Below the pieces are notes generated by a model. That model ran no database searches and had not been told where the DNA came from. It worked only from the letters and a program-made list of their open reading frames with translations. A stretch of 64,000 nt of DNA, taken from NCBI RefSeq assembly GCF_017922435.1, contig NZ_VDEZ01000004.1:272698-336697 (forward strand). The letters run 5' to 3'. How positions within the stretch are numbered: position 1 is the stretch's first letter; the number at the start of each line of letters is the position of its first letter. The translations under genes and the position numbers were made by a program. Positions 8,254 to 18,299 of this stretch are shown here, piece after piece. The DNA comes from Thalassospira sp. ER-Se-21-Dark (GTDB lineage Bacteria; Pseudomonadota; Alphaproteobacteria; Rhodospirillales; Thalassospiraceae).

Positions 8254-9909
8254 TTGTCAGTCAGTGCGGATGTTGTGGCAACTGCGGCGTTGTCACGCGA
8301 CAGTCTTATTTTTCTTGATCCGGATGGCCTTACCGTCGTCTACGTCAACGCGGCTGCGGAAAAGCAGCTTGGCGATGCAAAATCGGTTTTGCGCAAAGGC
8401 ACAGAGGTCAAACAGCTTCTGGCCTATCTTGCCAAAAATGGTGAATTTACCGATGGCGACGCGGTAGCAGCAGTTCGCAACGCCCTTGCATCGATTTCGT
8501 CGGGAAAACATGCCGAACTTCCGGCTTTCCGTCTGGGGAAAACGCCGTTTAACTGGCATTGCGATGTCGGACCGTCCGGGACATTTGCGCTGGTGTTACG
8601 TGACGCCGGACGCGCCCAAGAACTTGCCAAGGCGCTGGCCGAGCACAAGACGTTCATTCAGCACCTCATTGATGTTTTGCCAACCCCGGTTTACCTCAAA
8701 AACCGCGAAGGGGTTCTGACCCGCTGCAACGGTGCCTTTGCCGAACTGTTTGGCACGGATGTCGAAACGGCAATTGGCAAGAGAATGGCGGATTTCGCGC
8801 CCAAATCACTTGCCAAAACCGTCGGTGAACTCGAAGCACCTTTACGTGATGCCGAGGGGCAGGTACGTGACGAGATTACCTTTGCGATTGACGACAAGGA
8901 ATGCATAGCCCTGTTTGCCGCCTCGACACTCAGGGGGCCAAGTGGCGCGATTGCGGGCACCATCGGGTCATTGATTGACGTGACCAGTCTTAAAAAGGCA
9001 CAGGCCGAAGTCGCCGAGGCATCCCAGCGTCTGACAGGTCTGCTTGAAAGTGCACCGATCGGGGTCGGGATTTCCAACCGGGAAAGTGGCGTTTTCAAAT
9101 TCTTCAACAGCACATTTTCCAAAATGCTCGGAATTGAAGACGAAAGCAAAGCAACGGACTCCATTCTTCTTTCCGAACGTTATCGCGAGAAATCGCTCGA
9201 GGATATGGATGCGCTGGGCGAACTTCAGGACGTCGAGATCCGGTTGCGCCGATCTGATATGCCCGAGGCGCGCTGGCTTAAAACATCAATCGAGCCGCTG
9301 TCGTTCCAGGGGGAGGAAAGCGTGCTGTGGTGGACCAGCGACATCACCAAGCAAAAGCACGCCGCGCGCGAATTGCAGAACAAGGCCAATAATGATGAGC
9401 TGACCCGGTTGGCCAACCGTGCGCGCTTCATGCAGAAGCTTGATCAGTGCGAAACCGTGTTGCGCGGGACCGATACGCCCGCCGCGATTTTTATCCTTGA
9501 TCTCGATGGTTTCAAACAACTGAACGACACACAAGGTCACGCCGCCGGGGACTGGGTGCTGGTTGAAACCGGCAAACGCCTGAAACGTGCAGCCCGCCGT
9601 GCAGAAGAGGTGGCACGCCTTGGCGGCGACGAGTTTACCTTGTTGTTCTTAAACAAGGGCGCTGAAAAGGAAATGGCGGAGGCGGCTGAAGCCATTCTTG
9701 CCGAAATGAGCCGTCCTTTTGTCTGGGAAGGACATGATTGCGATATTTCCGCCTCGATCGGGCTGGCTGTGTTTGATGGCGGCAATTGCGATATGAGCGA
9801 GCAACTCCGCCGTGCTGACAAGGCAATGTACGAAGCCAAGGCGGCAGGCAAGGCGCAGTACCGCCTTTATACCCCGGATATGGAGCCCGATCTTCATACT
9901 GACGACTGA
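8254..9909 (+). CDS. PAS-domain diguanylate cyclase (GGDEF protein)
   Basis: This 551-residue cytoplasmic signalling protein has three PAS-like modules (about residues 10-110, FIQHLIDVLPTPVYLKNREG at about 130-250, and LLESAPIGVGISNRESGVF at about 260-375). A GGDEF domain follows (NNDELTRLANRARF, then ARLGGDEFTLLF near residue 456). The intact GGDEF motif predicts cyclic-di-GMP synthesis. The upstream RxxD inhibitory site reads RAEE, so product inhibition may be weak. No EAL domain and no membrane segment are seen. The start is uncertain: the frame opens at TTG 8254, with GGGAG at 8221-8225 separated from it by a perfect hairpin (8227-8243); a GTG at 8275 is possible. Confidence 0.88.
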   Translation: MSVSADVVATAALSRDSLIFLDPDGLTVVYVNAAAEKQLGDAKSVLRKGTEVKQLLAYLAKNGEFTDGDAVAAVRNALASISSGKHAELPAFRLGKTPFNWHCDVGPSGTFALVLRDAGRAQELAKALAEHKTFIQHLIDVLPTPVYLKNREGVLTRCNGAFAELFGTDVETAIGKRMADFAPKSLAKTVGELEAPLRDAEGQVRDEITFAIDDKECIALFAASTLRGPSGAIAGTIGSLIDVTSLKKAQAEVAEASQRLTGLLESAPIGVGISNRESGVFKFFNSTFSKMLGIEDESKATDSILLSERYREKSLEDMDALGELQDVEIRLRRSDMPEARWLKTSIEPLSFQGEESVLWWTSDITKQKHAARELQNKANNDELTRLANRARFMQKLDQCETVLRGTDTPAAIFILDLDGFKQLNDTQGHAAGDWVLVETGKRLKRAARRAEEVARLGGDEFTLLFLNKGAEKEMAEAAEAILAEMSRPFVWEGHDCDISASIGLAVFDGGNCDMSEQLRRADKAMYEAKAAGKAQYRLYTPDMEPDLHTDD

Positions 9910-9951
9910 GCCGACGCGAATTCTTTTCCACGAAGTATCAGCGCGCTTGGT

Positions 9952-11715
9952 TCAATCGGGTTTAATGCCTAGGGCTTTCAAGAGCGGTTTGATATAGGGT
10001 GCATACGGTTTCCAGCGTTCAACACTGGTCTGATAAAGTCCCTGTCGGACCTGTGCCGCACTCGCAGTCCGGACCGAGCGCTCTGTCTTGTGGAAATCCA
10101 GCATCGCGTCATCCCAAGGCAGGCCGAGAAAGTCGATCAGCCTGCGGGCTTCGGGTTCGATATTGGTGACCAGATCTTCGTAATTGATCTCGATAAACCG
10201 ATCCTTTGGCAGGACGGCGCGCCAATGCGCCATCAGGTCCTCATAGGCGCGATAAAACTCGCCAAGTTCTGTCTGGTTGCAGGTATAGACCTGCAAATTG
10301 GCAAACCGCTTGGAATAGCACGACAGACACGTATCGACCGGATTGCGGCGACAATGAATGATCTTGGCACCCGGCACGGAAAGCAGGATCAACCCAACCC
10401 AGGAAAAGTTCCCCAGCATCTTGTCGATGATCAGCTTTGTCGCCGGGGTGGGCGGATACATCGCGTTGACTTCTTCGCGATAGGATTTCGCCAGTTCCGC
10501 GAGCAGCGCAGAATTGCCGATTTTATCATGGTCTTCCGGCTGACTGGGGAAAAGCGTGCTAAACAGCCGGTCCTTGATTTTCGGGAATGTCCGCAACTCG
10601 CCCGTTGCCAATGTTTCTGGATGACTGCCTAGTATTTGTTCAGTCAGCGTGCTGCCACAGCGCGGCATGCCAACGATAAAGGCATGAGATGGGCCGTTGT
10701 CGTAGTGTTGCGGCAGGTCTTTGAACAGCTCCGCCGGAAAATAATCGGCAATCGCCCTGACGCGCCCGCAGGCGATTTTGGAATCATAGGCCTTTTGCGT
10801 CGGCGTGTTTTCGGCGAAGTCCTGACGGCGCAGCGCATTGGCGGCATCAAGATGGTGGATGGCCTGCTTTGGGTCTTTGCTGTCGATATAGGCCTTGCCA
10901 AGTGCAAAGCCGATCATCTCCCGATCAACCTTTTGCAGTACGGTGTCAGTATCGTTCAGGATATCGACCATCATCTTGATTTCGGGACTGTCAGGCTTGA
11001 ACTTCATGACATCGGCCAGATCATGCCAAGCACGCCCTGACTTGGGGTTTTGGGCAATGACTTTCCGGAAGCATTCCTGCGCACCTTCCAGATCGCCCAT
11101 GTGACGTTTTGCTTCGCCAAGTTGTAGCAGATTGCTTGTTCGGCGTTCCGGATCATCCGGGCCGATCTCTTCTGCGCGGGCCAGGTATTCCAGTGCTTCT
11201 TTTTCACGCCCGACCTTAAGCAATGCTGCCCCAAGATTGTTCAATGCCTGCCAGTTATCGGGACTGAAGCTGACAGCTTTTTCAAGGATGGTGATGCCTT
11301 GGGTGATGTGTTCTGCCTGAATAAGGTAAACGCCAAGGTCGCTATAGGTCTGTCCATGGGTTGGGAACTTCCGGATCGCGGCAAAAAGGATTTGCTGAAC
11401 GAGATCATACCGGCCTGCACTGGCAAAAATGCCGGCAAGTTCACGGAAATAGTCAATTTTGCTGTCAGGCAAATTGCAGGCGGATTGCAGCAACTGTGCG
11501 GCTTCGTTCAGATTGCCCGTTGCACGGTGGATCTGCGCCATCATCATCAAGACGGGACCATAGCCTGGCGCGGTGGACATCGCCTGCTGCGCGCGTGCAA
11601 GGGCATCCGCGGCGTTGCCTGATGCAAGGGCGCTTCGCGCGGCCTGGATCAGTTTGTCAGCCTTTTGGCGGTTGCGCTTTTCGGCGAAACTCGATGGTGA
11701 TGCTGGCTTGGTCAT
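9952..11715 (-). CDS. TPR-repeat protein with C-terminal sulfotransferase domain
   Basis: This 587-residue protein is built like the one at 1923-3683. The first 300 residues hold tandem TPRs (YSDLGVYLIQAEHITQGITILEKAVSFSPDN and WQALNNLGAALLKVGREKEALEYLARAEEIGPDD are clear units). The C-terminal half is a sulfotransferase with the PAPS loop FIVGMPRCGSTLTEQILGSH, a GELRTF segment, and HCRRNPVDTCLSCY as the 3'-phosphate-binding region. It should use PAPS to sulfate an unknown acceptor. No signal peptide or membrane segment is seen. It stands alone between a convergent cyclase gene and glnA. Confidence 0.87.
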   Translation of the reverse strand: MTKPASPSSFAEKRNRQKADKLIQAARSALASGNAADALARAQQAMSTAPGYGPVLMMMAQIHRATGNLNEAAQLLQSACNLPDSKIDYFRELAGIFASAGRYDLVQQILFAAIRKFPTHGQTYSDLGVYLIQAEHITQGITILEKAVSFSPDNWQALNNLGAALLKVGREKEALEYLARAEEIGPDDPERRTSNLLQLGEAKRHMGDLEGAQECFRKVIAQNPKSGRAWHDLADVMKFKPDSPEIKMMVDILNDTDTVLQKVDREMIGFALGKAYIDSKDPKQAIHHLDAANALRRQDFAENTPTQKAYDSKIACGRVRAIADYFPAELFKDLPQHYDNGPSHAFIVGMPRCGSTLTEQILGSHPETLATGELRTFPKIKDRLFSTLFPSQPEDHDKIGNSALLAELAKSYREEVNAMYPPTPATKLIIDKMLGNFSWVGLILLSVPGAKIIHCRRNPVDTCLSCYSKRFANLQVYTCNQTELGEFYRAYEDLMAHWRAVLPKDRFIEINYEDLVTNIEPEARRLIDFLGLPWDDAMLDFHKTERSVRTASAAQVRQGLYQTSVERWKPYAPYIKPLLKALGIKPD

Positions 11716-11804
11716 GAAGCTGATTTAATCCCGATGCGAAAGGTAAGGTCAAGCTTAGCGGCAAAGGGGTAAGCAAACTGTTAGGGCAGGGATAGCGAAA
11801 CGAA

Positions 11805-11832
11805 AAACGCCCGGCCGATTGGCCGGGCGTTT
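11805..11832 (-). terminator. Rho-independent terminator after glnA
   Basis: AAACGCCCGGCC pairs perfectly with GGCCGGGCGTTT around a GATT loop, 30 bases beyond the glnA stop on the minus strand. Confidence 0.9.
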
Positions 11833-11861
11833 CGCGTAAGCATTGTCTTCCGGATGGAAGA

Positions 11862-13271
11862 TCAGCCGCTGTAGTACATGTCGAATTCGACCGGGTGCGG
11901 AGCCTGTTCGAAACGAACGACTTCTTCCATTTTCAGTGCGATGTATGCGTCGATCAGGTCGTCGGTCATCACATCGCCTTTTTTCAGGAATTCGCGGTCT
12001 GCGTCGAGGCTGTCGAGAGCTTCGTGCAGCGAACGGCAAACGGTCGGAACTTCTTTGAGCTCTTCCGGCGGAAGGTCATAGAGGTTTTTGTCCATTGCTT
12101 CGCCCGGGTGGATCTTGTTCTCGATACCGTCAAGGCCAGCCATCAGCATTGCAGAGAATGCGAGATACGGGTTGGCAAGGGCATCCGGGAAGCGGATCTC
12201 AACGCGTTTGCCTTTCGGAGACGCGGTGTACGGGATACGGCAGGAAGCGGAACGGTTACGTGCAGAATATGCCAGCAGAACCGGTGCTTCGAAGCCCGGG
12301 ACTAGACGCTTGTAAGAGTTGGTCGTCGGGTTGGTGAAAGCGTTCAGTGCTTTGGCGTGCTTGATGATACCGCCGATGTAGTACAGAGCGGTTTCAGAAA
12401 GGTCAGCATAGCCATTGCCAGCAAACAGCGGTTTGCCTTCGTGCCAGATCGACTGGTGGGTGTGCATGCCCGAGCCGTTGTCACCGAAGATCGGTTTCGG
12501 CATGAAGGTTGCGGTTTTGCCATACTGGTGTGCAACCATGTGGATGCAGTATTTGTAAACCTGAACCGCGTCAGCATGTTCGATCAGGGTGCCGAATGCG
12601 ATACCCAGTTCGTGCTGCGACGGGGCAACTTCGTGGTGGTGCTTTTCGCAACGCACGCCCATTTCGTTGATGTAGTTGACCATTTCGGCACGGATGTCGT
12701 TTGCCGAGTCAACAGGCGGTACCGGGAAGTAACCACCCTTCGGACCCGGACGGTGGCCGCGGTTGCCGCCTTCGAATTCGGTGCCGGTGTTGTACGGACC
12801 TTCTTCGGAGTCAAGCGCGTAGGCCATGCTTTCCTGCGAGGTGCTCCAACGAACGTCGTCGAACATGAAGAATTCCGGTTCTGCGCCGAAATATGCGGTG
12901 TCGCCGATACCAGCGGATTTCATGTATGCCAGTGCGCGTTTCGCGGTCGAACGCGGGCAACGCTCGTAACCCTGGCCGGTGGCCGGTTCGATAACGTCAC
13001 AAACAAGGATCAGGGTCGGCTGCGCGGTGAACGGATCAACAACGGCGGTCGACGGATCCGGCATCAGGATCATGTCGGATTCGTTGATTTCTTTCCAACC
13101 GGAGATCGACGAACCGTCGAACATAATGCCGTCAACAAAGACGTCTTCGTCGATGGTGCAGATATCCTGTGCGGTGTGCTGCCATTTACCTTTGGTATCG
13201 GTAAAGCGCAGATCGACAAACTGGATGCCTTTTTCTTTGATCAGATTAAGTACAGAAGCAGCGTCAGACAT
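11862..13271 (-). CDS. glnA: Glutamine synthetase, type I
   Basis: This 469-residue protein matches GSI in length and motifs. It has the N-terminal beta-grasp segment ([18 protein letters not shown]), [17 protein letters not shown], the ATP/metal region [63 protein letters not shown] and the adenylylation site [10 protein letters not shown]. It condenses glutamate and ammonia into glutamine in the cytoplasm. The conserved Tyr predicts control by reversible adenylylation (GlnE), in line with PII being encoded 62 bases upstream. The pair is probably transcribed from the sigma-54-type promoter before glnB. Confidence 0.98.
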   Translation of the reverse strand: MSDAASVLNLIKEKGIQFVDLRFTDTKGKWQHTAQDICTIDEDVFVDGIMFDGSSISGWKEINESDMILMPDPSTAVVDPFTAQPTLILVCDVIEPATGQGYERCPRSTAKRALAYMKSAGIGDTAYFGAEPEFFMFDDVRWSTSQESMAYALDSEEGPYNTGTEFEGGNRGHRPGPKGGYFPVPPVDSANDIRAEMVNYINEMGVRCEKHHHEVAPSQHELGIAFGTLIEHADAVQVYKYCIHMVAHQYGKTATFMPKPIFGDNGSGMHTHQSIWHEGKPLFAGNGYADLSETALYYIGGIIKHAKALNAFTNPTTNSYKRLVPGFEAPVLLAYSARNRSASCRIPYTASPKGKRVEIRFPDALANPYLAFSAMLMAGLDGIENKIHPGEAMDKNLYDLPPEELKEVPTVCRSLHEALDSLDADREFLKKGDVMTDDLIDAYIALKMEEVVRFEQAPHPVEFDMYYSG

Positions 13272-13333
13272 GATGCAACCCTTTAAAACTCATAAACAGT
13301 TACCGTATGGTGTTCAACGAAAGGCGTGACCGA

Positions 13334-14077
<744 letters not shown>

Positions 14078-15250
14078 ATGACCGAATTCGTCGGCAATCC
14101 ACTTTTCGCTTCGGGCGGGATCACGATCTTCGAAGTGATGAACGAACTGGCCCAGAAACATAAGGCCATTAATCTGGGGCAGGGTGCGCCGGATGAAGAT
14201 GGCCCGGCCGATATTCGAGAAGCCGCCGCCAAGGCAACGATGGAACTGTCCAACCAGTATCCGCCGCTGGCTGGTGTGCCCGAACTGCTTCAGGCCGTTG
14301 CCGACCATAACAAGCGATTTTATGGCATCGAGGTTGATCCGAAAAAAGAAGTGCTGGTTTCCGTCGGTGCGACCGAGGGGTTGGCCGACGTGATCATTGG
14401 TTTGGTCGCACCCGGTGATGAAGTCATCCTGATCGAACCACTTTATGACAGCTACCTTCCGATGGTGAAGCTGGCGGGCGGCATTCCCAAACTGGTGCGC
14501 GTTACCCCGCCGCACTGGGAATTGCCACGTGACGAACTGGCGGCGGCCTTTTCGGAAAAAACCAAGCTGATCCTGCTGAATTCGCCGCAGAACCCGTGCT
14601 CGAAGGTTTACGGTGATGACGAGCTGCAATTCATTGCCGATCTATGCATCAAGCATGATGTGATTGCACTCTGTGACGAGGTTTATGAGCATCTGGTCTT
14701 TGACGGGCGCAAGCACAAACCATTGATGACGTTCCCGGGCATGCATGAGCGCACCGTGCGCATCGGATCGGCGGGCAAGACCTTCTCGCTGACCGGCTGG
14801 AAGATTGGCTATATTACGGCTTGTGCAAAGCTGATGGAGCCGATCAAGAAGGCGCATCAGTTCCTAGTCTTTACCGTCGCACCCGATCTGCAGCACGGTG
14901 TCGCCTATGGGCTTAACAAGGACGATTCCTATTTCGAAAACTTCACCGCCAACATGCAGGCCAAGCGTGACTACCTGATGAATGGGCTTAAGGAAGTCGG
15001 ATTTGATGTCCTTGACTCACAAGGCACCTATTTCATCACCTGCGATTTCCGCCCGCTTGGCTATGATTGCGATGATGTCGAGTTCTGCCAGATCATGATC
15101 AAGAAAGCCGGTGTGGTCGCCATCCCGGTATCGGCCTTCTATCAGGGTGAAGATGGCGGTGTGCGCAATTTTGTGCGGTTCTGCTTCTGCAAGGACGAAG
15201 CCAAGATGGCAGAGGCGATTGCACGCATGAAAAAGGCTTTTGCCAAGTAA
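14078..15250 (+). CDS. Pyridoxal-phosphate aminotransferase, class I/II
   Basis: This is a 390-residue fold-type I aminotransferase. Visible landmarks are the substrate-side GQGAPDEDGP, VSVGATEGLADV, ILLNSPQNPCSKVY with the cofactor-binding Asn, CDEVYEHLVFDG with the Asp that contacts the pyridine nitrogen, GSAGKTFSLTGWKIGY with the Schiff-base Lys, and the C-terminal NFVRFCFCKDE with the carboxylate-binding Arg. The pattern is nearest to kynurenine/methionine aminotransferases and to DapC-like enzymes, so the amino donor is open. AAGGA lies seven bases before the ATG. A strong terminator follows. Confidence 0.9.
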   Translation: MTEFVGNPLFASGGITIFEVMNELAQKHKAINLGQGAPDEDGPADIREAAAKATMELSNQYPPLAGVPELLQAVADHNKRFYGIEVDPKKEVLVSVGATEGLADVIIGLVAPGDEVILIEPLYDSYLPMVKLAGGIPKLVRVTPPHWELPRDELAAAFSEKTKLILLNSPQNPCSKVYGDDELQFIADLCIKHDVIALCDEVYEHLVFDGRKHKPLMTFPGMHERTVRIGSAGKTFSLTGWKIGYITACAKLMEPIKKAHQFLVFTVAPDLQHGVAYGLNKDDSYFENFTANMQAKRDYLMNGLKEVGFDVLDSQGTYFITCDFRPLGYDCDDVEFCQIMIKKAGVVAIPVSAFYQGEDGGVRNFVRFCFCKDEAKMAEAIARMKKAFAK

Positions 15251-15286
15251 GCCGTGGGCGCAAAACAAGGCATTTGAAAGAACAGC

Positions 15287-15315
15287 GGGCCGACATGGAA
15301 ATGTCGGCCCGTTTT
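15287..15315 (+). terminator. Rho-independent terminator after the aminotransferase
   Basis: GGGCCGACAT pairs perfectly with ATGTCGGCCC around GGAA and is followed by GTTTT. Confidence 0.9.
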
Positions 15316-15336
15316 GGTTGCGCGAGGGCGATGGTG

Positions 15337-15687
15337 TCAGGCCGTTTGTTCAAGTGTGCCCTGTCCCTGAAGCGGCAGGCCCGCCTCGCGCCAGTCATTC
15401 TTGCCTTCGTGATAATCGCGCACATTGCTGTAGCCAAGCTTGGTCAGCGCCATCTGGGCTATGCCGGAATTCTTGCACGGGCCACTGGCGCAATAGACAA
15501 CAATCGGTGCATCCAGATCGGGCAGGATCTGTTTGATGCCCTCATCAATCGCATCATGGGGAATGTTGATCGCACCGGGCAGGTGGGCATCAACATAATA
15601 CCGCGCCGGAAGCGCTTCGATCAGGGTCGGGGCATTTGCGGTGCCAAGGGCGGCCTTAAGCTCGTCACGGGTAATGGTTCTGGTCAT
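15337..15687 (-). CDS. Single-domain rhodanese-like sulfurtransferase
   Basis: This 116-residue protein is one rhodanese domain. It has the start region TRDELKAALGTANAPTLIEALP, the middle HLPGAINIPHDAI, and the active-site loop IVVYCASGPCKNSGIAQMA. The catalytic Cys is the first one of the loop, with a second Cys five residues later. Such proteins carry sulfane sulfur from thiosulfate or persulfides in the cytoplasm. It is divergent from the LysR regulator at 15824 with 136 bases between them, a layout typical of a regulator and its target; this link is inferred. Confidence 0.88.
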   Translation of the reverse strand: MTRTITRDELKAALGTANAPTLIEALPARYYVDAHLPGAINIPHDAIDEGIKQILPDLDAPIVVYCASGPCKNSGIAQMALTKLGYSNVRDYHEGKNDWREAGLPLQGQGTLEQTA

Positions 15688-15823
15688 TTTCCAATCTCCA
15701 TCAGGAATATCGTTGGTTGATGGGATCAGTATTAATGTGCGTCTACGCGAAGTAAATTTGCGATAAATCGATTAGTATGTGCAATAATGCGAATAATCAG
15801 ATGGCGCGTTCGGAGGATTGCAC

Positions 15824-16693
15824 ATGCTGGAATGGGATGATTTGAAACTGGTGCTGGCGGTGGGGCGCGCGCGCAGCATCACGCAGGCGGCCAGACAAAC
15901 CGGCATTCACCATTCCACGTTGTTTCGCCGCATGGCTGATATTGAAAGTCGCATCGGTGCCAAGCTGTTTGAGCGGCAGCAGGGTGATTATCAACCAACG
16001 CCAGCGGGCTTGGCGGCCATCGAAACCGCCGAAAAGCTTGAAGCCGAAATGGCCGTGCTTGCCCGAACGCTGGCCGGACAGGATATCCGCCCGTCAGGCA
16101 CGGTGCGCCTGACCACGACCGATACGTTGCTTCACGCCGTGCTGGCAGATGATCTTGCGGCGTTTGCGCAGGCCTATCCCGAAATCACTGTGCAGGTCGT
16201 GACCGATAACCGGTTTTATGATCTCAACCGCCATGATGCCGATATCGCCATCCGGCCCAGCAATGCGCCGAATGAAAATCTGGTTGGGCGGCAAATTGCT
16301 CCGATCCGGTCGGTGGTTTGTGCGGCAAAGGGTATGGGTGATCCCAAGGACGGTGATGGGCCGTGGATCACCTGCGATGAAAGCCTTGCCCATATCAAGG
16401 CCGCCCGGTGGCGTGACAAACATTTTCACGATCAGCATGTCACGATGCGCAGCAATTCACTTTTGAATGTGGCGCGGCTGGTCAATGCCGGGGCGGGTTA
16501 TGCGGTACTGCCGGTGTTTCTTGCCGGGGCATTTGACAATATCGCGATCCTTGGTGACGCGATTGACGGGCTTGATAATGATCTTTGGATGCTGATGCAC
16601 CGCGATCTTAAAGCTGTGCCGCGCGTTCGGGCCTTCAATGACTTTATGTTTCCGAGGCTTAAGGCCAAATCAGCCCTGTTTGCCGGCGCGTGA
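15824..16693 (+). CDS. LysR-family transcriptional regulator
   Basis: This 289-residue protein has the LysR helix-turn-helix at its start (WDDLKLVLAVGRARSITQAA, then HHSTLFRRMADIESRIGAKL) and a periplasmic-binding-protein-like effector domain from about residue 90 (SGTVRLTTTDTLLHAV). The start is the ATG at 15824 with GGAGG at 15812-15816; a TTG six bases earlier is in frame but overlaps the useful spacing. It is divergent from the rhodanese gene and probably controls it and itself. The inducer is unknown. Confidence 0.9.
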   Translation: MLEWDDLKLVLAVGRARSITQAARQTGIHHSTLFRRMADIESRIGAKLFERQQGDYQPTPAGLAAIETAEKLEAEMAVLARTLAGQDIRPSGTVRLTTTDTLLHAVLADDLAAFAQAYPEITVQVVTDNRFYDLNRHDADIAIRPSNAPNENLVGRQIAPIRSVVCAAKGMGDPKDGDGPWITCDESLAHIKAARWRDKHFHDQHVTMRSNSLLNVARLVNAGAGYAVLPVFLAGAFDNIAILGDAIDGLDNDLWMLMHRDLKAVPRVRAFNDFMFPRLKAKSALFAGA

Positions 16694-16704
16694 TTGGCCA
16701 AAGA

Positions 16705-16728
16705 AAAAGCCGGGTTTCCCCGGCTTTT
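16705..16728. terminator. Bidirectional terminator between convergent genes
   Basis: AAAAGCCGGG pairs with CCCGGCTTTT around TTTC. It lies just after the LysR stop and before the end of the convergent oxidoreductase gene, and its A and T flanks suit both directions. Confidence 0.85.
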
Positions 16729-16756
16729 GTGCAGTTGAGTATCGGCAATACGTTGA

Positions 16757-17758
16757 TCAGGATTTGACCATTTCCCAGCTGCCGGTTTTGGCAGAGCGGG
16801 CAAACGCATCCAAAATCTGCATATTGGCAATTGCGTCTTCAATCGGATAATCGACCGGGCTTTCGCCGGCAAAGATCTTAGTCGCGGCTTCACCCTGCAG
16901 GGTGTACTGGTTGCAGACCGGGAATTTGATTTCGCGCGCGTCGTCAAAGCCCGGCTGTTTCTGACCGGCAACGCGAATGACCGCTTCGTTTTCCGGCACA
17001 GCATTAAAGGGCATCAGGATCTCAATCCGGCCTTCGGTGCCAAGGATATGCACACGCTGTACGGCGGCCGACTGGGTGCCACACACAAAGCTCGCCTGCA
17101 GGCCGGATCCGAAATCAAGCATGCCAGATACCAAACGGTCGGTACCGAATTTTGGGTCCTTGTCCATCAGCGACACCACGCGGACGGGCTCCTTGCCGGT
17201 GATAAAGCGCGGGCCCACAATGCAATAGCAGCCGATATCAAGCAATCCGCCGCCGCCAATGTCCTTTTTATTGCGGACATTGTTCGGATCGGCATTGAAA
17301 TAGGTGAAGATGCTTTGCACCGTGGTAAGTGTGCCGATCTGACCGCTTTCGACGATCTTGCGGGCTTCCAGCCATTGCGGATGATGGCGGACCATAAAGG
17401 CCTCAAGCACCTGCTTGCCGCTTTTGTCGCGGGCGCTAATCAGCCGCTTGGCATCTTCGGTATCAAGGCCGATCGGTTTTTCACACAATACATGCTTTCC
17501 GGCCTCAAGTGCCTTGATCGTCCATTCGACATGCAAATGGTTGGGCAGGGGATTGTAGATCGCCTCGATTGACGGATCAGCCAGCAGTTCTTCATACGAA
17601 CCATAGGCGCGCGGAATGCGCATGTTTTCAGCGACCTCACGGGTCTTTTCAAGATCACGACCGGCAATCGCCAGGATTTCAAGCTGATCGCTTTCCTGCA
17701 TGGCCGGGATGACCTTTTCCGTGCCGATCTTGGCGGTGCTAAGGATGCCCCACTTCAT
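16757..17758 (-). CDS. Gfo/Idh/MocA-family oxidoreductase
   Basis: This 333-residue NAD(P)-dependent dehydrogenase has an N-terminal Rossmann fold (KWGILSTAKIGTEKVIPAM, then AIAGRDLEKTREVAE). It carries the family motif HVLCEKPIGLDTEDA, whose EKP Lys is catalytic, and a C-terminal substrate domain with DIGGGGLLDIGCYC. Members oxidise or reduce sugars, inositols and related compounds; the actual substrate is not evident. It stands alone between the LysR gene and tRNA-His. Confidence 0.9.
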   Translation of the reverse strand: MKWGILSTAKIGTEKVIPAMQESDQLEILAIAGRDLEKTREVAENMRIPRAYGSYEELLADPSIEAIYNPLPNHLHVEWTIKALEAGKHVLCEKPIGLDTEDAKRLISARDKSGKQVLEAFMVRHHPQWLEARKIVESGQIGTLTTVQSIFTYFNADPNNVRNKKDIGGGGLLDIGCYCIVGPRFITGKEPVRVVSLMDKDPKFGTDRLVSGMLDFGSGLQASFVCGTQSAAVQRVHILGTEGRIEILMPFNAVPENEAVIRVAGQKQPGFDDAREIKFPVCNQYTLQGEAATKIFAGESPVDYPIEDAIANMQILDAFARSAKTGSWEMVKS

Positions 17759-18087
17759 TCCGATACTCCGTCTGTTTTTCTATTATTTGGCCGTTTCCAT
17801 GCCAAGGCAGGCAAGCAACCCTTTATATATGGTGTCTTGGTAACCTGCATTTGTGGCAATAGCCTGTTATTGGACCAGATTAATTAAGCCATGTGAGCAT
17901 GGATGCAAGATGTTCAGACGGGTGGGGTGCCCAATTTACGGATAGGAAAGGACACAGAATCCCGATCAGGATTGCTCAAGCCCGCAAAAATCGGTGCTTT
18001 GAACAACTTGGCGGAAATCGGGCTAAAAAATTGAAAATATGCGCTTGACGTTGGGGGCCTCGGGCCATATAAACCGCGCCACACGAT
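17759..18087. other. Intergenic region before tRNA-His
   Basis: This 329-base stretch has no gene I can support. The right end holds the tRNA-His promoter (18045-18073). The left part should contain the promoter of the oxidoreductase on the other strand, but I see no clear match. Confidence 0.5.
18045..18073 (+). promoter_or_regulatory. Sigma-70 type promoter for tRNA-His
   Basis: TTGACG at 18045-18050 and TATAAA at 18068-18073 are separated by 17 bases. The implied start is about 18080, a few bases before the tRNA. Confidence 0.75.
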
Positions 18088-18165
18088 GGCGGGTGTAGCT
18101 CAGGTGGTTAGAGCACCAGTTTGTGGCACTGGGGGCCGTGGGTTCAAGTCCCATCACTCGCCCCA
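18088..18165 (+). tRNA. tRNA-His (GTG anticodon)
   Basis: The eight-base acceptor GGCGGGTG, including the extra 5' G typical of tRNA-His, pairs with CACTCGCC, allowing one G-T. The anticodon stem CCAGT/ACTGG encloses TTGTGGC with anticodon GTG at 18123-18125. The T arm contains GGTTCAAGTCC. The CCA end is encoded. An open frame runs through this tRNA into the next gene, so automatic gene finders may start that gene too early. Confidence 0.97.
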
Positions 18166-18299
18166 TTTGTGAAAAGGTCAGGCAGAAATGCCTGGCCTTT
18201 TGTCTTTTGCGCACCTTTTTGCCGCAGCCCCGGTTGCCTTTGACGGGTGATCGACTAGACTGCCCGAAAATATCAATGTTCGGGGCGATATGGGGCGGC

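Noticed and set aside
12357..13286. Long plus-strand open frame opposite glnA
   Set aside because: It is a mirror of the strongly coding glnA strand. The translation has no family resemblance and no ribosome site.
18123..18299. N-terminal extension of the TPR-glycosyltransferase
   Set aside because: The extra codons would be read from within tRNA-His and have no ribosome site.
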